A DNA stretch of 64,000 nt, from assembly GCF_030813495.1 (NCBI RefSeq), contig NZ_JAUSUI010000011.1:62001-126000 (forward strand). Reading direction: 5' to 3'. Source of the stretch: Ancylobacter polymorphus. Its GTDB lineage: Bacteria; Pseudomonadota; Alphaproteobacteria; Rhizobiales; Xanthobacteraceae. The stretch's first letter is position 1; each line of letters opens with the position of its first letter. The position numbers and the translations under genes are program-made. Below, in pieces: positions 1 to 9,027 of this stretch. The notes under the pieces are model-generated. The model saw only the letters and a list, made by a program, of their open reading frames with translations. It ran no database searches and was not told the origin of the DNA.

Positions 1-2
1 TG

Positions 3-365
3 CTGGCTATGCTGCTCGCCTTCATCGGGCTGGCGCTGATCGCCCGCACGGCCTTCGTCGCCCTCGCCGCCCGCCGCGCCAATGTCCCGCAGATCCCGGC
101 CGAGGAAGAGGAAGGCGCGCCGCTGCCGCGCGCCGTCGGCCTGCTGCTGATCGGCGGCGCCTATGTGCTGCTGCTGCCGTTCCTCGGCTATTTCCTTTCC
201 GTGGCCCTGCTGATCGGAGCGGTGGCCTTCTATGAGGGCGCCGCCCGCAGCTGGGTGCTGCCGACCGCCGCGCTGGGCGGGGCGACGCTTTACTGGGCGA
301 TCTTCGTCAAGCTGCTCGGCGTGCACCAGCCCGCCGGCTCCCTCTTTCAGGGTTGGCTGTCGTGA
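3..365 (+). CDS. tctB: TctB-family subunit of a tripartite tricarboxylate transporter (5' end missing)
   Basis: This is the C-terminal part of a small membrane subunit of a tripartite tricarboxylate transporter (TTT). The frame is open to the window edge, so the true start lies upstream; the Met at base 9 is probably internal. The visible part of about 120 residues has four hydrophobic segments around a short acidic linker (AEEEEGAP), which fits TctB, usually about 150 residues with four helices. Its stop overlaps the GTG start of the next gene, a TctA protein, as is usual for TTT operons. A periplasmic TctC binding protein is expected upstream but is not in the window. The substrate is unknown; TTT systems import citrate, tartrate, aromatic acids and similar carboxylates. 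Confidence 0.85.
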   Translation: MAMLLAFIGLALIARTAFVALAARRANVPQIPAEEEEGAPLPRAVGLLLIGGAYVLLLPFLGYFLSVALLIGAVAFYEGAARSWVLPTAALGGATLYWAIFVKLLGVHQPAGSLFQGWLS

Positions 366-1858
366 CGACCTTCTGGGACATTCTGCATCTTCTCACCGCC
401 ACGCCGCTGGTGCCGGTCGCCATTCTCGGCCTGACCTGGGGCATTCTCGGCGGCGCGCTGCCGGGCATTTCCGCCTCGATCACCATGGCGCTGGTGCTGC
501 CCTTCACCTACACGATGGACCCGGCGATGGCGATCGCGCTGCTCGCCTGCGTCTATATCGGCGCGGAATATGGCGGCTCGATCCCCGCCATCCTGATCCG
601 CACCCCCGGCACCAATTCCTCCGCCGCCACCGTCATCGACGGCTATGAGCTGAACCGCCAGGGGCGGGCCGGCGAGGCGCTGGGCATTTCGCTGATGTCG
701 GGCGTGGTGGGCAGCCTGTTCGGCCTCGCCATGCTGGCGCTGCTGACCGAGCCGCTGTCCTGGCTGGCGCTGGCCTTCAAGCCGACCTCCTATTTCGCCC
801 TCGGCATTCTCGGCCTCAGCGTCATCGCCTCGATGGGCGGGGATTCGCTGCTCAAGGGCCTCGCCTCGGCGGTGGTCGGGCTGATGATCGCCACGGTCGG
901 CACCGACCCGATCTCCGGCGTCACCCGCTTCACCTTCGATGTGGCGGACCTGCTCAGCGGCGTCGAACCCGTGGTGGTCATGGTCGGCCTGTTCGCGCTC
1001 ACCGAATTGATGAGCCAGTCCGGCTCCACGTCAGTCACCCAGCTTGGCGGCTCGATCCGCATCCGCCTGCCGGGCTGGGCGATGATGCGCAAGCTGCGCC
1101 GCTCGCAGGCGATCGGCTGCTTTCTCGGCCTGTTCGAGGGGTTGACCCCCGGCGGGGGCGGCTCGGTCGCCGCCTTCATGTCCTACAATGAGGCGCGGCG
1201 CTGGTCGAAGACCCCGGAGCAGTTCGGCAAGGGCTCGGAAGAGGGCATCGCCGCGCCCGAGGCGGCCAACAACACGGTCGCCTCCACCGCGCTGATCCCG
1301 CTGCTGAGCTTCGGCATCCCCAGCTCCAACTCCACCGCCGTGCTGCTCGGGGGCCTGCTGATGCACGGGCTGCTGCCAGGCCCGCGCCTGTTCGAGCAGA
1401 ACCCGCAGGTGATCGACAGTCTCTATGTCGGCTCGCTCATCGCCATCATCGCCCAGATCGGCGTCGGCGTGCTCATCCTGCCGGCCTGCATCTGGCTGGT
1501 GAATCGGCCGCGCCCCTACCGCGCCGGCTTCATCCTCGCGCTCATCCTTTCCGGCCTGTTCACCCTCAACAACAGCCCGTTCGATCTCGGCCTCGCTTTG
1601 GCGCTTGGGCTGATGGGCTATCTGATGCGGCTGGCCCGCTTCCCGGTGCTGCCGATGATTCTCGGCGTGGTGCTCGGCCATATGGTGGAATCGAGCTATC
1701 GCCGCTCGCTCGTGCTCTCCGGCGGCGACTTCCACATCTTCATCGAGGACCCGATCGCCGTCGGCCTGCTCGGCGCCGCCTTGTTCTTCATCGTCTTCTC
1801 CCTGGCGCGCGAATACCGCGACGCACGCCGGACCCAGCTGCAGGAAACCCATTCGTGA
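362..1858 (+). CDS. tctA: TctA-family large permease subunit, tripartite tricarboxylate transporter
   Basis: The protein has 498 residues and is highly hydrophobic, with many predicted helices, the usual length for TctA. Typical family stretches are GGALPGISASITMALVLP near residues 30-50, a Gly-rich loop (LTPGGGGSVAAF) and FGIPSSNSTAVLLGG. It is the proton- or sodium-coupled permease that works with TctB and a periplasmic binding protein to import carboxylates. I chose the GTG at 362 because it overlaps the TctB stop (GTGA) and gives a natural N-terminus; an upstream in-frame TTG at 353 is less likely. The 3' end overlaps the MmgE/PrpD gene in the same way, so these genes are co-translated. 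Confidence 0.9.
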   Translation: MTTFWDILHLLTATPLVPVAILGLTWGILGGALPGISASITMALVLPFTYTMDPAMAIALLACVYIGAEYGGSIPAILIRTPGTNSSAATVIDGYELNRQGRAGEALGISLMSGVVGSLFGLAMLALLTEPLSWLALAFKPTSYFALGILGLSVIASMGGDSLLKGLASAVVGLMIATVGTDPISGVTRFTFDVADLLSGVEPVVVMVGLFALTELMSQSGSTSVTQLGGSIRIRLPGWAMMRKLRRSQAIGCFLGLFEGLTPGGGGSVAAFMSYNEARRWSKTPEQFGKGSEEGIAAPEAANNTVASTALIPLLSFGIPSSNSTAVLLGGLLMHGLLPGPRLFEQNPQVIDSLYVGSLIAIIAQIGVGVLILPACIWLVNRPRPYRAGFILALILSGLFTLNNSPFDLGLALALGLMGYLMRLARFPVLPMILGVVLGHMVESSYRRSLVLSGGDFHIFIEDPIAVGLLGAALFFIVFSLAREYRDARRTQLQETHS

Positions 1859-3225
1859 ACCAGCACCGCGCGCTCTCCGAGGACACCGTCGCCGGCCGTC
1901 TGGCACGCTTTGCCGCCAGCGCCGCCCCGCCCCCGGCCGCCGAGGCGGTGAGCCGGCGCCTGCTGCTCGACATTTGCGGCCTCGCCTTCGCCGCCCGGCA
2001 GGAGCCCTATACCACAGCCGCGCTCGCCAGCGCCGCCGGCACGGGGCCCTGCACCGCCATCGGCCATACGCAGGGGCTGAACCTCTACGACGCCGCGCTG
2101 GTCAACGGCACGGCGGCGCATGGCGAGGATTATGACGACACCTTCGAGGGCGGGCCGGTGCATGCCGGCGTGGTGGTGGTGCCGGCCGCGCTCGCCCTCG
2201 CCCAGCATCGCGGGCTCGACGGTGCCGCCGTCATGCGCGCCATCGCCATCGGCGCCGAACTGATGAGCCGGCTCAGCCTCGTCGCACCGCAGGCGATCCA
2301 CAAGGCCGGCTTCCACCCCACCGCGGTGATCGGCGCCATGGCGGCGGCGGCCTCCGCTGGGGCGGCGATCGGGCTCGACCGCGCCCGGCTCGCCAACGCG
2401 CTGGGCATCGCCGGCAGCCTCGCCTCCGGCATCATCGAATATCTCGCCGACGGTTCCTGGACCAAGCGGCTGCACCCCGGCGCGGCGGCGCAGGCGGGCC
2501 TGCGCGCGGCGCTGCTGGCGGAGGGCGGCTTTGTCGGGCCGGCGAGCGTGTTCGAGGGCGACCACGGCTTCTTCCGCGCCTTCGCCCCCTCGAAGACGGC
2601 GAATTTCGCGCCGCTGCTGGACGGGCTGGGCGAGGACTGGATCATGCCGACCATCGCCTTCAAGCCCTATGCCTGCGGAACCATGACCCAGCCCTTCATC
2701 GACTGCGCCATCGCCCTCGCCGGTCAGGGGGTGCGGGCGGAGGAGATCGTCAGCCTCGTGTGCAAGGTCGGCGAGGGCACGGTGCACCGCTTGTGGGAAC
2801 CGCTCGCCGCCAAGCAGGCGGTACCGAACGGCTATGCCGCCAAATTCTCCACCCCCTTCTGCATGGCGGTCGGCTTTCTCGACGGCGCGGCCGGGCTGGT
2901 GCAGTTCACCGACGCGCAGACGCGGCGCGGCGACGTGCGGGCGCTGGCGGCGAAGATTTTCTACGAGATCGACGCTGACGACGAATATCCCCGCAACTTC
3001 ACCGGCCATCTGCGGGCGACGCTGACCGACGGCTCGGTGCGCGAAATCCGCCAGCCGCATATGCGCGGAGGTGCGCGCGAGCCACTCTCGGACGCCGAAC
3101 TGCTCGCCAAGTTCAACGCCAACATCGCCTATGGTGGCGGCGACGCGGCGGCGGCGGCGGCGTTGCACGCCGCTATCGACGCCATCGCCGCCGGCGGGAA
3201 GGTGCAGCTGGGAGAGAGCGCATGA
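1855..3225 (+). CDS. MmgE/PrpD family protein
   Basis: The protein has 456 residues and is similar along its length to the MmgE/PrpD family, which includes 2-methylcitrate dehydratase, cis-aconitate decarboxylase and many uncharacterised homologues. Recognisable stretches are NGTAAHGEDYDDTFEGGPVH, with the conserved HGxDYDD-type motif of this fold, and FKPYACGTMTQPFIDCAIAL. It starts with GTG overlapping the tctA stop and ends overlapping the ATG of the next gene. Being translationally coupled to a carboxylate transporter suggests it acts on the imported acid, as a dehydratase, isomerase or decarboxylase. No prpB or prpC is nearby, so methylcitrate metabolism is not supported. Substrate unknown. 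Confidence 0.85.
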   Translation: MNQHRALSEDTVAGRLARFAASAAPPPAAEAVSRRLLLDICGLAFAARQEPYTTAALASAAGTGPCTAIGHTQGLNLYDAALVNGTAAHGEDYDDTFEGGPVHAGVVVVPAALALAQHRGLDGAAVMRAIAIGAELMSRLSLVAPQAIHKAGFHPTAVIGAMAAAASAGAAIGLDRARLANALGIAGSLASGIIEYLADGSWTKRLHPGAAAQAGLRAALLAEGGFVGPASVFEGDHGFFRAFAPSKTANFAPLLDGLGEDWIMPTIAFKPYACGTMTQPFIDCAIALAGQGVRAEEIVSLVCKVGEGTVHRLWEPLAAKQAVPNGYAAKFSTPFCMAVGFLDGAAGLVQFTDAQTRRGDVRALAAKIFYEIDADDEYPRNFTGHLRATLTDGSVREIRQPHMRGGAREPLSDAELLAKFNANIAYGGGDAAAAAALHAAIDAIAAGGKVQLGESA

Positions 3226-3989
3226 ACACGTCTGCTCCGGACAGCACCTCACGCCCCGTCGCCATCGTCACCGGCGGCTCGCGCAATATCGGCCGCGCCA
3301 TCGCCCATGCGCTGGGGGCGGCGGGCATGGCGGTGGTCGTCGTCGCCCGCTCGGACCGCGACGCCGCCGAGCAGGTGGTGCATGAGCTGGAGGCGCTGGG
3401 CGCCCCGGCGACGTCCGTGCTGGCCGATGTCGCCCGCGAATCCTCGGCCGATCTCATCGTCGAGCATGCGTTGGAGCGCTTCGGCCGGCTGGACGTTCTG
3501 GTCAACAACGCCGCTATCCGCCGCGAGAAGCCGGTGGAGGCGATGAGTCTCGCGGAATGGCGCGAGATCACTGGCATCTGCCTCGACGGGGCCTTCCTGC
3601 TCTGCCGCGCCGCCATCCCGCATCTCGCCGACTCTCCGGCGGGCACGATCATCAATATTGGCGGGCTCACCGCCTATACCGGCGCCCCGAACCGCGCCCA
3701 TGTGGTCGCCGCCAAGGCGGGGCTGGACGGGTTGACCAAGGCGCTGGCGGTGGAGCTTGCGCCGCGCCGCATCACGGTGAACCTCGTCTCGCCCGGACGG
3801 ATCGGCACCGACCGCAGCCATGCCGGCGCAGAGAAGAATCCGGCCCACCATGCCCGCAACCAGACGCTGCTGGGGCGGGAGGGAACGGCCGAGGAGGTGG
3901 CGGCGATGGTCGCCTATCTCGCCAGCCCGCAGGCGCGCTTCCTCACCGGCCAGACGATCCACGTCAATGGCGGCGCCTTCCTGCCGTGA
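3222..3989 (+). CDS. SDR-family protein with a degenerate catalytic triad
   Basis: This is a 255-residue short-chain dehydrogenase/reductase fold. The cofactor motif TGGSRNIGRA and the NNAA motif are intact, and the C-terminus GQTIHVNGGAFLP is typical of FabG-like proteins. The active site is unusual: where classical SDRs have Ser, Tyr and Lys, this protein has Gly148, Val161 (with His160 beside it) and Lys165, within RAHVVAAKAG. Classical hydride transfer with Tyr as proton donor therefore cannot be assumed. It may use another residue or act as a lyase or isomerase-like SDR variant. The ATGA overlap with the MmgE/PrpD gene places it in the carboxylate operon, probably acting on the same intermediate. 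Confidence 0.85.
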   Translation: MNTSAPDSTSRPVAIVTGGSRNIGRAIAHALGAAGMAVVVVARSDRDAAEQVVHELEALGAPATSVLADVARESSADLIVEHALERFGRLDVLVNNAAIRREKPVEAMSLAEWREITGICLDGAFLLCRAAIPHLADSPAGTIINIGGLTAYTGAPNRAHVVAAKAGLDGLTKALAVELAPRRITVNLVSPGRIGTDRSHAGAEKNPAHHARNQTLLGREGTAEEVAAMVAYLASPQARFLTGQTIHVNGGAFLP

Positions 3990-4025
3990 TCCCGGCGGTC
4001 CTCCCCAAACCGACTGGGTGCCGCC

Positions 4026-4781
4026 ATGTTCGGTGATGTGAGCCTGTGGCACTACCTGCTGGTCGCCGCCGTCGCCTTTGTCGCCGGCGTGGCCGGCGGG
4101 ATCACCGGCTATGGCCCCGGCCTGCTGATGCCGCCGATCCTGCTGCCGATCATCGGCGCCGAGGCGGTGGTGCCGGTCATCGCCGTTTCCGCCATGCTCT
4201 CCAACACCAGCCGGCTCATCGCCTTCCGCCGCGCCTTCGACCCGCGCCGCGCCGGGCTCATCGTCGCGGCGGCGCTGCCGACCGCGGCGCTCGGCGCCTA
4301 TGGCTATACGCGCCTTTCCGGCGCCGGTGTGTCGGTGGTGATCGGCACCGTGCTGATGCTGGCGATTCCCACCCGCCACTGGCTGGCGCGGGTGAAGGGG
4401 CATCTCTCGGGCTCCGGCCTCACTGTAGCGGGCGCCGGCTTCGGCCTCCTGATGGGCGGCACGGCGGGAACCGGCGTCGTGCTGCTCTCCATCCTGCTGG
4501 CGGCGGGGCTGAACGGCGCGGCGGTCATCGCCACCGATGCCGGCATCTCGCTGGTGCTCGGTGTCGTGAAGGTGGGCGTGTTCCAGGCGGCGGGGGCCCT
4601 GCCGCCCGCCTCCTGGCTGATGGCGGTGCTGATCGGGGCGGCGGCGACGCCGGGCGTGTTCCTCGCCAAACGACTTGTCGGCACGCTTTCCGAAGGCGCG
4701 CATTTGCGCGTGCTCGACGCCGTGGTGGTGCTCGGCGGGCTGGTGCTGATCGCACAGGGGCTGCGGGCGCTGGCGCTGTAG
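4026..4781 (+). CDS. TauE/SafE-family membrane exporter (TSUP)
   Basis: The 251-residue integral membrane protein has about eight helices. The N-terminal repeat begins GVAGGITGYGPGLLMPPILLP, which matches the Gly/Pro-rich TauE/SafE signature, and a second repeat follows at about residue 140 (GGTAGTGVVLLSILLAAGLNG). The family moves sulfite, sulfoacetate, taurine-derived or other organic anions across the inner membrane. It lies 36 bases after the SDR gene and probably ends the TctBA operon. A role in exporting an end product or in auxiliary uptake is inference. The substrate cannot be read from the sequence. Confidence 0.85.
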   Translation: MFGDVSLWHYLLVAAVAFVAGVAGGITGYGPGLLMPPILLPIIGAEAVVPVIAVSAMLSNTSRLIAFRRAFDPRRAGLIVAAALPTAALGAYGYTRLSGAGVSVVIGTVLMLAIPTRHWLARVKGHLSGSGLTVAGAGFGLLMGGTAGTGVVLLSILLAAGLNGAAVIATDAGISLVLGVVKVGVFQAAGALPPASWLMAVLIGAAATPGVFLAKRLVGTLSEGAHLRVLDAVVVLGGLVLIAQGLRALAL

Positions 4782-4882
4782 GGGCGCGCGGCGGAACTGG
4801 CCGTCCGGCATGCGATCGGCTATTCACTCCGGCCCGCCGCGGGCAGAGGCCTGCGGCTCTCAGTGCCGGGCAGGACCGTACC

Positions 4883-6406
4883 ATGACGCTTGCGCCATCT
4901 CCCCCGCTTCACCGCGCCCGCCCGCGCGACTGGGTTGCGCTTGGCGTCATCGCCCTGCCCTGCGCGGTCTATGCGATGGATCTCACGGTGCTGAACCTCG
5001 CCGTGCCGCATCTCGCGCTCGATCTCGCGCCATCGGCGGCGCAGCTTTTGTGGATCATCGACATTTACGGCTTCATGGTCGCCGGCGCGCTGATGCTGAT
5101 GGGCACGCTGGGCGACCGCATCGGCCGGCGCAAGCTGCTGCTGATCGGCGCAGCGGCCTTCGCGCTCGCCTCGATCGCCGCCGCCATGGCGCGCAGCGCC
5201 GAGCAGCTCATCCTCGCCCGCGCCCTGCTCGGCCTTGCCGGGGCGACGCTGGCGCCCTCGACGCTCTCGCTCATCCGCAACATCTTCCTCGACGACCGCG
5301 AGCGCACCTTCGCCATCGGCGTGTGGATCGCCTGTTTCTCCGCCGGCGCAGCGCTGGGGCCGCTGGTGGGCGGGGTGATCCTCACCTATTTCGGCTGGGG
5401 CGCGGTGTTTCTCGCCGCTGTTCCCGTCATGCTCGCCCTGCTGGTCGCCGGGCCGCTGCTGCTGCCGGAATATCGCGATGAGAAGGCGGGCCGGCTCGAC
5501 ATTGTCAGCGCCGCCCAGTCGGTGATCGCCGTGCTGGCGCTGGTCTATGGCATGAAGCGCGTCGCCGAACAGGGGCCGGGACTTGAGGCGGCCGCAGCGC
5601 TGGCGCTGGGGCTCGTCGTCGTCGGCTTCTTCCTCGCCCGGCAGAAGCGCCTCGCCGACCCGATGATCGACCTCGCTCTGTTCGCCCATACCGGCATCGG
5701 TGCGGCGCTGGCGATCAATGTGCTGGCGATGATGGGGGTGATGGGCATCTTCGTCTTCATCTCGCAATATCTGCAGTTCGTGCTCGGCATGAGCCCGCTG
5801 GAGGCGGGGCTGTGGACCGCGCCCTCCGGCCTGTGCTTCGCCCTCGGCTCCATGGCGACGCCGCGCCTGGTGCGGCGCTGGCGGCCGGTGGACGTGCTCT
5901 CGGTCGGGCTCGTCTGCGCCATTCTCGGCTTCCTGCTGCTCACGCAGCTGCGGGCGGAGCCTTCCATGGGGTTGCTGATGGGCGCCATCGTGCTGATGTG
6001 CCTCGGCCTGTCGCCGGCCGGCACCCTCACCACCGATCTGGTGATGCGTCTCGCCCCGCCCGAGCGCGCGGGGGCGGCCTCCGGCATTTCCGAAACCAGC
6101 TTCGAATTCGGCGGCGCCATGGGCATCGCCGTGCTTGGTAGCTTGGTGGCGGCGAGCTACCGGCTGGGCATGGAGGCCGCGCCGCTGCCGGAAGGTATTC
6201 CCCCCGCGCTGCTGGAGCCGGCGCAGCGCACGCTGGACGCCGCCGTGTTCGGCGCGACCAAGCTGCCGGAGCCGCTGGCGACGCCTTTGCTGCATGCCGC
6301 TTTCGGTGCCTTCTCCCACGCCGTCGACCTCGCGGCGCTCACCTGCGCCGCCTCGGCGCTGCTGGCGCTCATCGTCGCCCGCGCCCGGCTGACGCGGGTG
6401 CGGTAG
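4883..6406 (+). CDS. MFS drug efflux transporter, DHA2 family (14 helices)
   Basis: The 507-residue protein has 14 hydrophobic segments. Motif A appears as LMGTLGDRIGRRKLLLIGA after helix 2, and the N-terminal helix carries the DHA2-type AMDLTVLNLAVPHLALDL. These are marks of proton-driven multidrug pumps such as QacA, SmvA and MdtD. The reading frame is open far upstream, but homology begins with MTLAPSPPLH, so the ATG at 4883 was chosen. About 100 bases separate it from the TauE gene, so it may have its own promoter. It converges with the ArgE-like gene, 18 bases away. Substrate unknown. Confidence 0.9.
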   Translation: MTLAPSPPLHRARPRDWVALGVIALPCAVYAMDLTVLNLAVPHLALDLAPSAAQLLWIIDIYGFMVAGALMLMGTLGDRIGRRKLLLIGAAAFALASIAAAMARSAEQLILARALLGLAGATLAPSTLSLIRNIFLDDRERTFAIGVWIACFSAGAALGPLVGGVILTYFGWGAVFLAAVPVMLALLVAGPLLLPEYRDEKAGRLDIVSAAQSVIAVLALVYGMKRVAEQGPGLEAAAALALGLVVVGFFLARQKRLADPMIDLALFAHTGIGAALAINVLAMMGVMGIFVFISQYLQFVLGMSPLEAGLWTAPSGLCFALGSMATPRLVRRWRPVDVLSVGLVCAILGFLLLTQLRAEPSMGLLMGAIVLMCLGLSPAGTLTTDLVMRLAPPERAGAASGISETSFEFGGAMGIAVLGSLVAASYRLGMEAAPLPEGIPPALLEPAQRTLDAAVFGATKLPEPLATPLLHAAFGAFSHAVDLAALTCAASALLALIVARARLTRVR

Positions 6407-6424
6407 GCGCCCCGAAGCGCCCGC

Positions 6425-7579
6425 TCAGACGCTGATCTCGTCGACGAGGCGGGCCAGCATCACCTCGCAGCGGGCGAGCTGGTCGCGGCTGACATATTCG
6501 TCCGGCTTGTGCGCGTCGCGTATGTCGCCCGGCCCGCACACCACGGTGGGAATGCCGAGCTTTTCCCGGAACAGCCCACCTTCCGTACCGAAGGCAATCT
6601 TGCGCAGCGGGCCGGGCCCGTTGAGCCGGCGCAGCAGCGCCACCACCTCGGCCTCCGGCGGCGTTTCCAGCCCGGGATAGGCGTTGACGATGTCGATGGA
6701 GACGCCGGTGCCGGGGAAGCGCGCCTGCGCCTCCCGCGTCAGTTCCGCCGCCTTGTCGAACAGCCGGTCCATCAGGAGGGCGGGATCGTCGGTCGGCAAA
6801 TTGCGGATCTCGAACTCTACCGTACAGGCATTCGGCACGATGTTGAGCGCCGTGCCGCCCTGGATGGTGCCGGCGTGGACGGTGGTGAAGGGAACGGCAT
6901 AGGCGTCGTCCTGCGGGCCCGCCGTGAGTTCGTCCTGCAGCGCCCGCATCTCGCACAGCATGTCGGCGGCGAGGTGGATGGCGTTCAGCCCTTCCGGCGC
7001 GTGGCTGGAATGGCATTCCCGCCCCCGGCAGGTGAGCCGGGCCGCCAGCTTGCCCTTATGCGCGACCACGGTGTCCAGCATTGTCGGCTCACCGATGACG
7101 CACAGCGCCGGCAGGTCGGGCGCGCCGACGAGCCGCTCGATCAGCCCGCGCACGCCGACGCAGCCGATCTCCTCGTCATAGCTGAAGGCCAGGTGCAGCG
7201 GCCGTTCGAGCCGCCGCGTCGCCGCCCGCTCGGCCGCCGCCAGCGCACAGGCGAGAAAGCCCTTCATGTCGCAGCTGCCGCGCCCGAGCAGATCATCGCC
7301 GCGCGCGGTGAGGCGGAACGGATCAGTGCTCCACGCCTGCCCCTCGACGGGAACCACATCCGTATGGCCGGAGAGCAATATCCCGCCGCCGCCGGAGGGG
7401 CCGAGCACGGCGTGGAGATTGGCTTTCGTGCCGGCCGCATTGTGCACCAGCGTCAACCGGGCGCCGAGAGGGGCGAGCAGCGCGCGCACATAATCGATGA
7501 GCGCGAGATTGGACTCGCGGCTTATGGTGGGAAAGGCGATGAGCCGTTCCAGAATCTCGATCGGGCGTGAAGCGTTCAT
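6425..7579 (-). CDS. argE: M20-family deacylase, acetylornithine deacetylase (ArgE-like)
   Basis: The 384-residue M20 metallopeptidase-fold amidohydrolase has the family motifs in order: LSGHTDVVP (zinc His and bridging partner Asp), GRGSCDMKGF (bridging Asp) and SYDEEIGCVG (catalytic Glu then metal Glu), with a C-terminal metal His region. The best-known members remove acetyl from N2-acetylornithine in arginine synthesis; catabolic and amino-acid-amidase homologues look the same. The start is the ATG of MNASRPIEIL at 7579, because the open frame upstream is low-complexity and unlike the family. It lies downstream of the Rieske oxygenase gene on the same strand and near a carbamoylase-type amidase, so a catabolic deacylase role is also possible. 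Confidence 0.82.
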   Translation of the reverse strand: MNASRPIEILERLIAFPTISRESNLALIDYVRALLAPLGARLTLVHNAAGTKANLHAVLGPSGGGGILLSGHTDVVPVEGQAWSTDPFRLTARGDDLLGRGSCDMKGFLACALAAAERAATRRLERPLHLAFSYDEEIGCVGVRGLIERLVGAPDLPALCVIGEPTMLDTVVAHKGKLAARLTCRGRECHSSHAPEGLNAIHLAADMLCEMRALQDELTAGPQDDAYAVPFTTVHAGTIQGGTALNIVPNACTVEFEIRNLPTDDPALLMDRLFDKAAELTREAQARFPGTGVSIDIVNAYPGLETPPEAEVVALLRRLNGPGPLRKIAFGTEGGLFREKLGIPTVVCGPGDIRDAHKPDEYVSRDQLARCEVMLARLVDEISV

Positions 7580-7688
7580 TAGCGGCCGGCGCAAGCAAGA
7601 CGGGACGCCGGCAGGGTGACGCCTCGGCGCCGCGCGGCAAAGCATGAATTTCCAAGTTGCTGGATAGGAAAAACCGAAGCCGGCGCCC

Positions 7689-8888
7689 TCACTCGGCCGC
7701 AGCGGCGAAACGGCGCTCGAAGCCGGCGGTGCGCGCGGCGATGTACTGCATGAAATCGTAGATCGGCCGTTCCAGATAGGAGAGATGGCCGGCGCGGGCG
7801 CGGTCCGCCTTCATGCCGCGAAACACCTTCTCCGTGCAGCCGCGGTCCTCGACATTCACCTCGTCGAGCAGACCCTTCAGCGTCGCGACATACTCGTCCG
7901 CGCGGGGATCGGCCATGAACTCCGGCGAGAGCCCGCCGCCGAACAGCAGCGACACCTTGTCGGGCCCCTGCGGGTGCAGCGAAAGATACCAGAAATAGCC
8001 CGGCGTCAGGGTGATGAGGTGGCTGGGATAGAGCGCCAGCAGCGCCGTGGTCTTGCGCCAGCGTCCCTCCAGCCGCGTATTGGTGGGGTGAGCATTGCCG
8101 ATCGGCAACGAGGCTTCCTTGGTGATCCAGTGATAGTTGAACGCCGGCAGGCCAGGCGGGCACTCCATCTCCTCCAGCTTGGAATGGCCGCCCACAGTGG
8201 CGGCGTGGCAGACCGGCAAGTGGTAGCTCTCCATGAAATTCTCGGCGAGCACCTTCCAGTTCGTGTCCCACACATGGGTCTCGCGAAAGCACTCGACATA
8301 GGCTTCCATCTGGTAGGGCGCGATCATCGCCTCCAGCGCCCCGAGGCTTTCCGCGACGCCGGGCCGACCTTCGTCCAGCGTGACATAGATCCAGCCGAGC
8401 CATTCCTCGCAGCGAATGGAGGGGAGAGAATAGTCCTCCTTACAGAAGCCGGTGGTCTGCGCCATGAACGGCGCCCCGCGCAGCCGGCCATCGAGACCGT
8501 AGGTCCAGGCGTGGTAGGGGCAGACGATGGCTCGCCGGCTGCCGGCACCCTCCAGCAGGGTCGACATGCGGTGCAGGCAGACATTGGAGAAGGCGCGCAG
8601 CCGCCCTTCGCCGTCGCGCAGCACCATCACCGGCTGGCCAGCCAGCTCATAGGTCAGATAGTCGCCGGGCTTGGCCAGCGAACTTGCCCGCCCGACGCAC
8701 ATCCATTCGCGGGCGAAAACGGTCTCCAGCTCGCGGGCGAGAAAATCCGGGCTGGTATAGACGCCCGGCGGCATGGCGACGGCGTCCTCGAAAGGGCGGG
8801 CGGCGGCGGCGAGCAGCGCAGCGACGGGCGACGTGTCAACCGGAGACGTGGCAACGGGAGATGTGTCAGCGGACGGCTGAAGGCTCAT
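7689..8888 (-). CDS. Rieske non-haem iron oxygenase, alpha subunit
   Basis: The 399-residue protein (from the second ATG) is the oxygenase component of a ring-hydroxylating or N-demethylating Rieske system. The [2Fe-2S] ligands are visible as CLH (Cys104, His106) and CPYH (Cys123, His126). The mononuclear iron site is marked by ENFMESYHLPVCH with its two His ligands. The second ATG at 8888 has a GAGG sequence 9 bases upstream; an earlier ATG at 8897 abuts that sequence. The N-terminus carries three Thr-Ser-Pro-Val-type repeats before the conserved region. No ferredoxin or reductase gene is adjacent, so the electron donor is elsewhere. The gene diverges from a LysR regulator, which probably controls it. 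Confidence 0.88.
   Translation of the reverse strand: MSLQPSADTSPVATSPVDTSPVAALLAAAARPFEDAVAMPPGVYTSPDFLARELETVFAREWMCVGRASSLAKPGDYLTYELAGQPVMVLRDGEGRLRAFSNVCLHRMSTLLEGAGSRRAIVCPYHAWTYGLDGRLRGAPFMAQTTGFCKEDYSLPSIRCEEWLGWIYVTLDEGRPGVAESLGALEAMIAPYQMEAYVECFRETHVWDTNWKVLAENFMESYHLPVCHAATVGGHSKLEEMECPPGLPAFNYHWITKEASLPIGNAHPTNTRLEGRWRKTTALLALYPSHLITLTPGYFWYLSLHPQGPDKVSLLFGGGLSPEFMADPRADEYVATLKGLLDEVNVEDRGCTEKVFRGMKADRARAGHLSYLERPIYDFMQYIAARTAGFERRFAAAAE
8824..8868. repeat. Three 15-base tandem repeats in the Rieske oxygenase 5' region
   Basis: Three successive 15-base units, 8824-8838, 8839-8853 and 8854-8868, differ at only a few bases. On the minus strand they encode a three-fold Thr-Ser-Pro-Val-(Ala/Asp) repeat near the oxygenase N-terminus. 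The repeat sits before conserved sequence and looks like a slippage expansion. Confidence 0.75.
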
Positions 8889-8985
8889 CAATGTCATCCT
8901 CGGCTGGCGTTCGGCTCCGCTCCGCCGCGACGGCGGCCGCCGCCCGCGTCAAAGGCTTGAACCCCAGGGTGCAACGCTCCTAACA

Positions 8986-9007
8986 TAGATAAAAGCTCAA
9001 TTATCCG
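8986..9007. promoter_or_regulatory. Candidate LysR operator between the oxygenase and regulator genes
   Basis: An inverted repeat GATAA-N8-TTATC (8988-8992 and 9001-9005) lies in the AT-rich end of the divergent spacer, about 20 bases before the LysR start. LysR regulators typically bind T-N11-A boxes with interrupted dyad symmetry, often between the regulator and its target. The match is by eye only. Confidence 0.45.
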
Positions 9008-9027
9008 AGCATCGAGACAGCTAGAAT

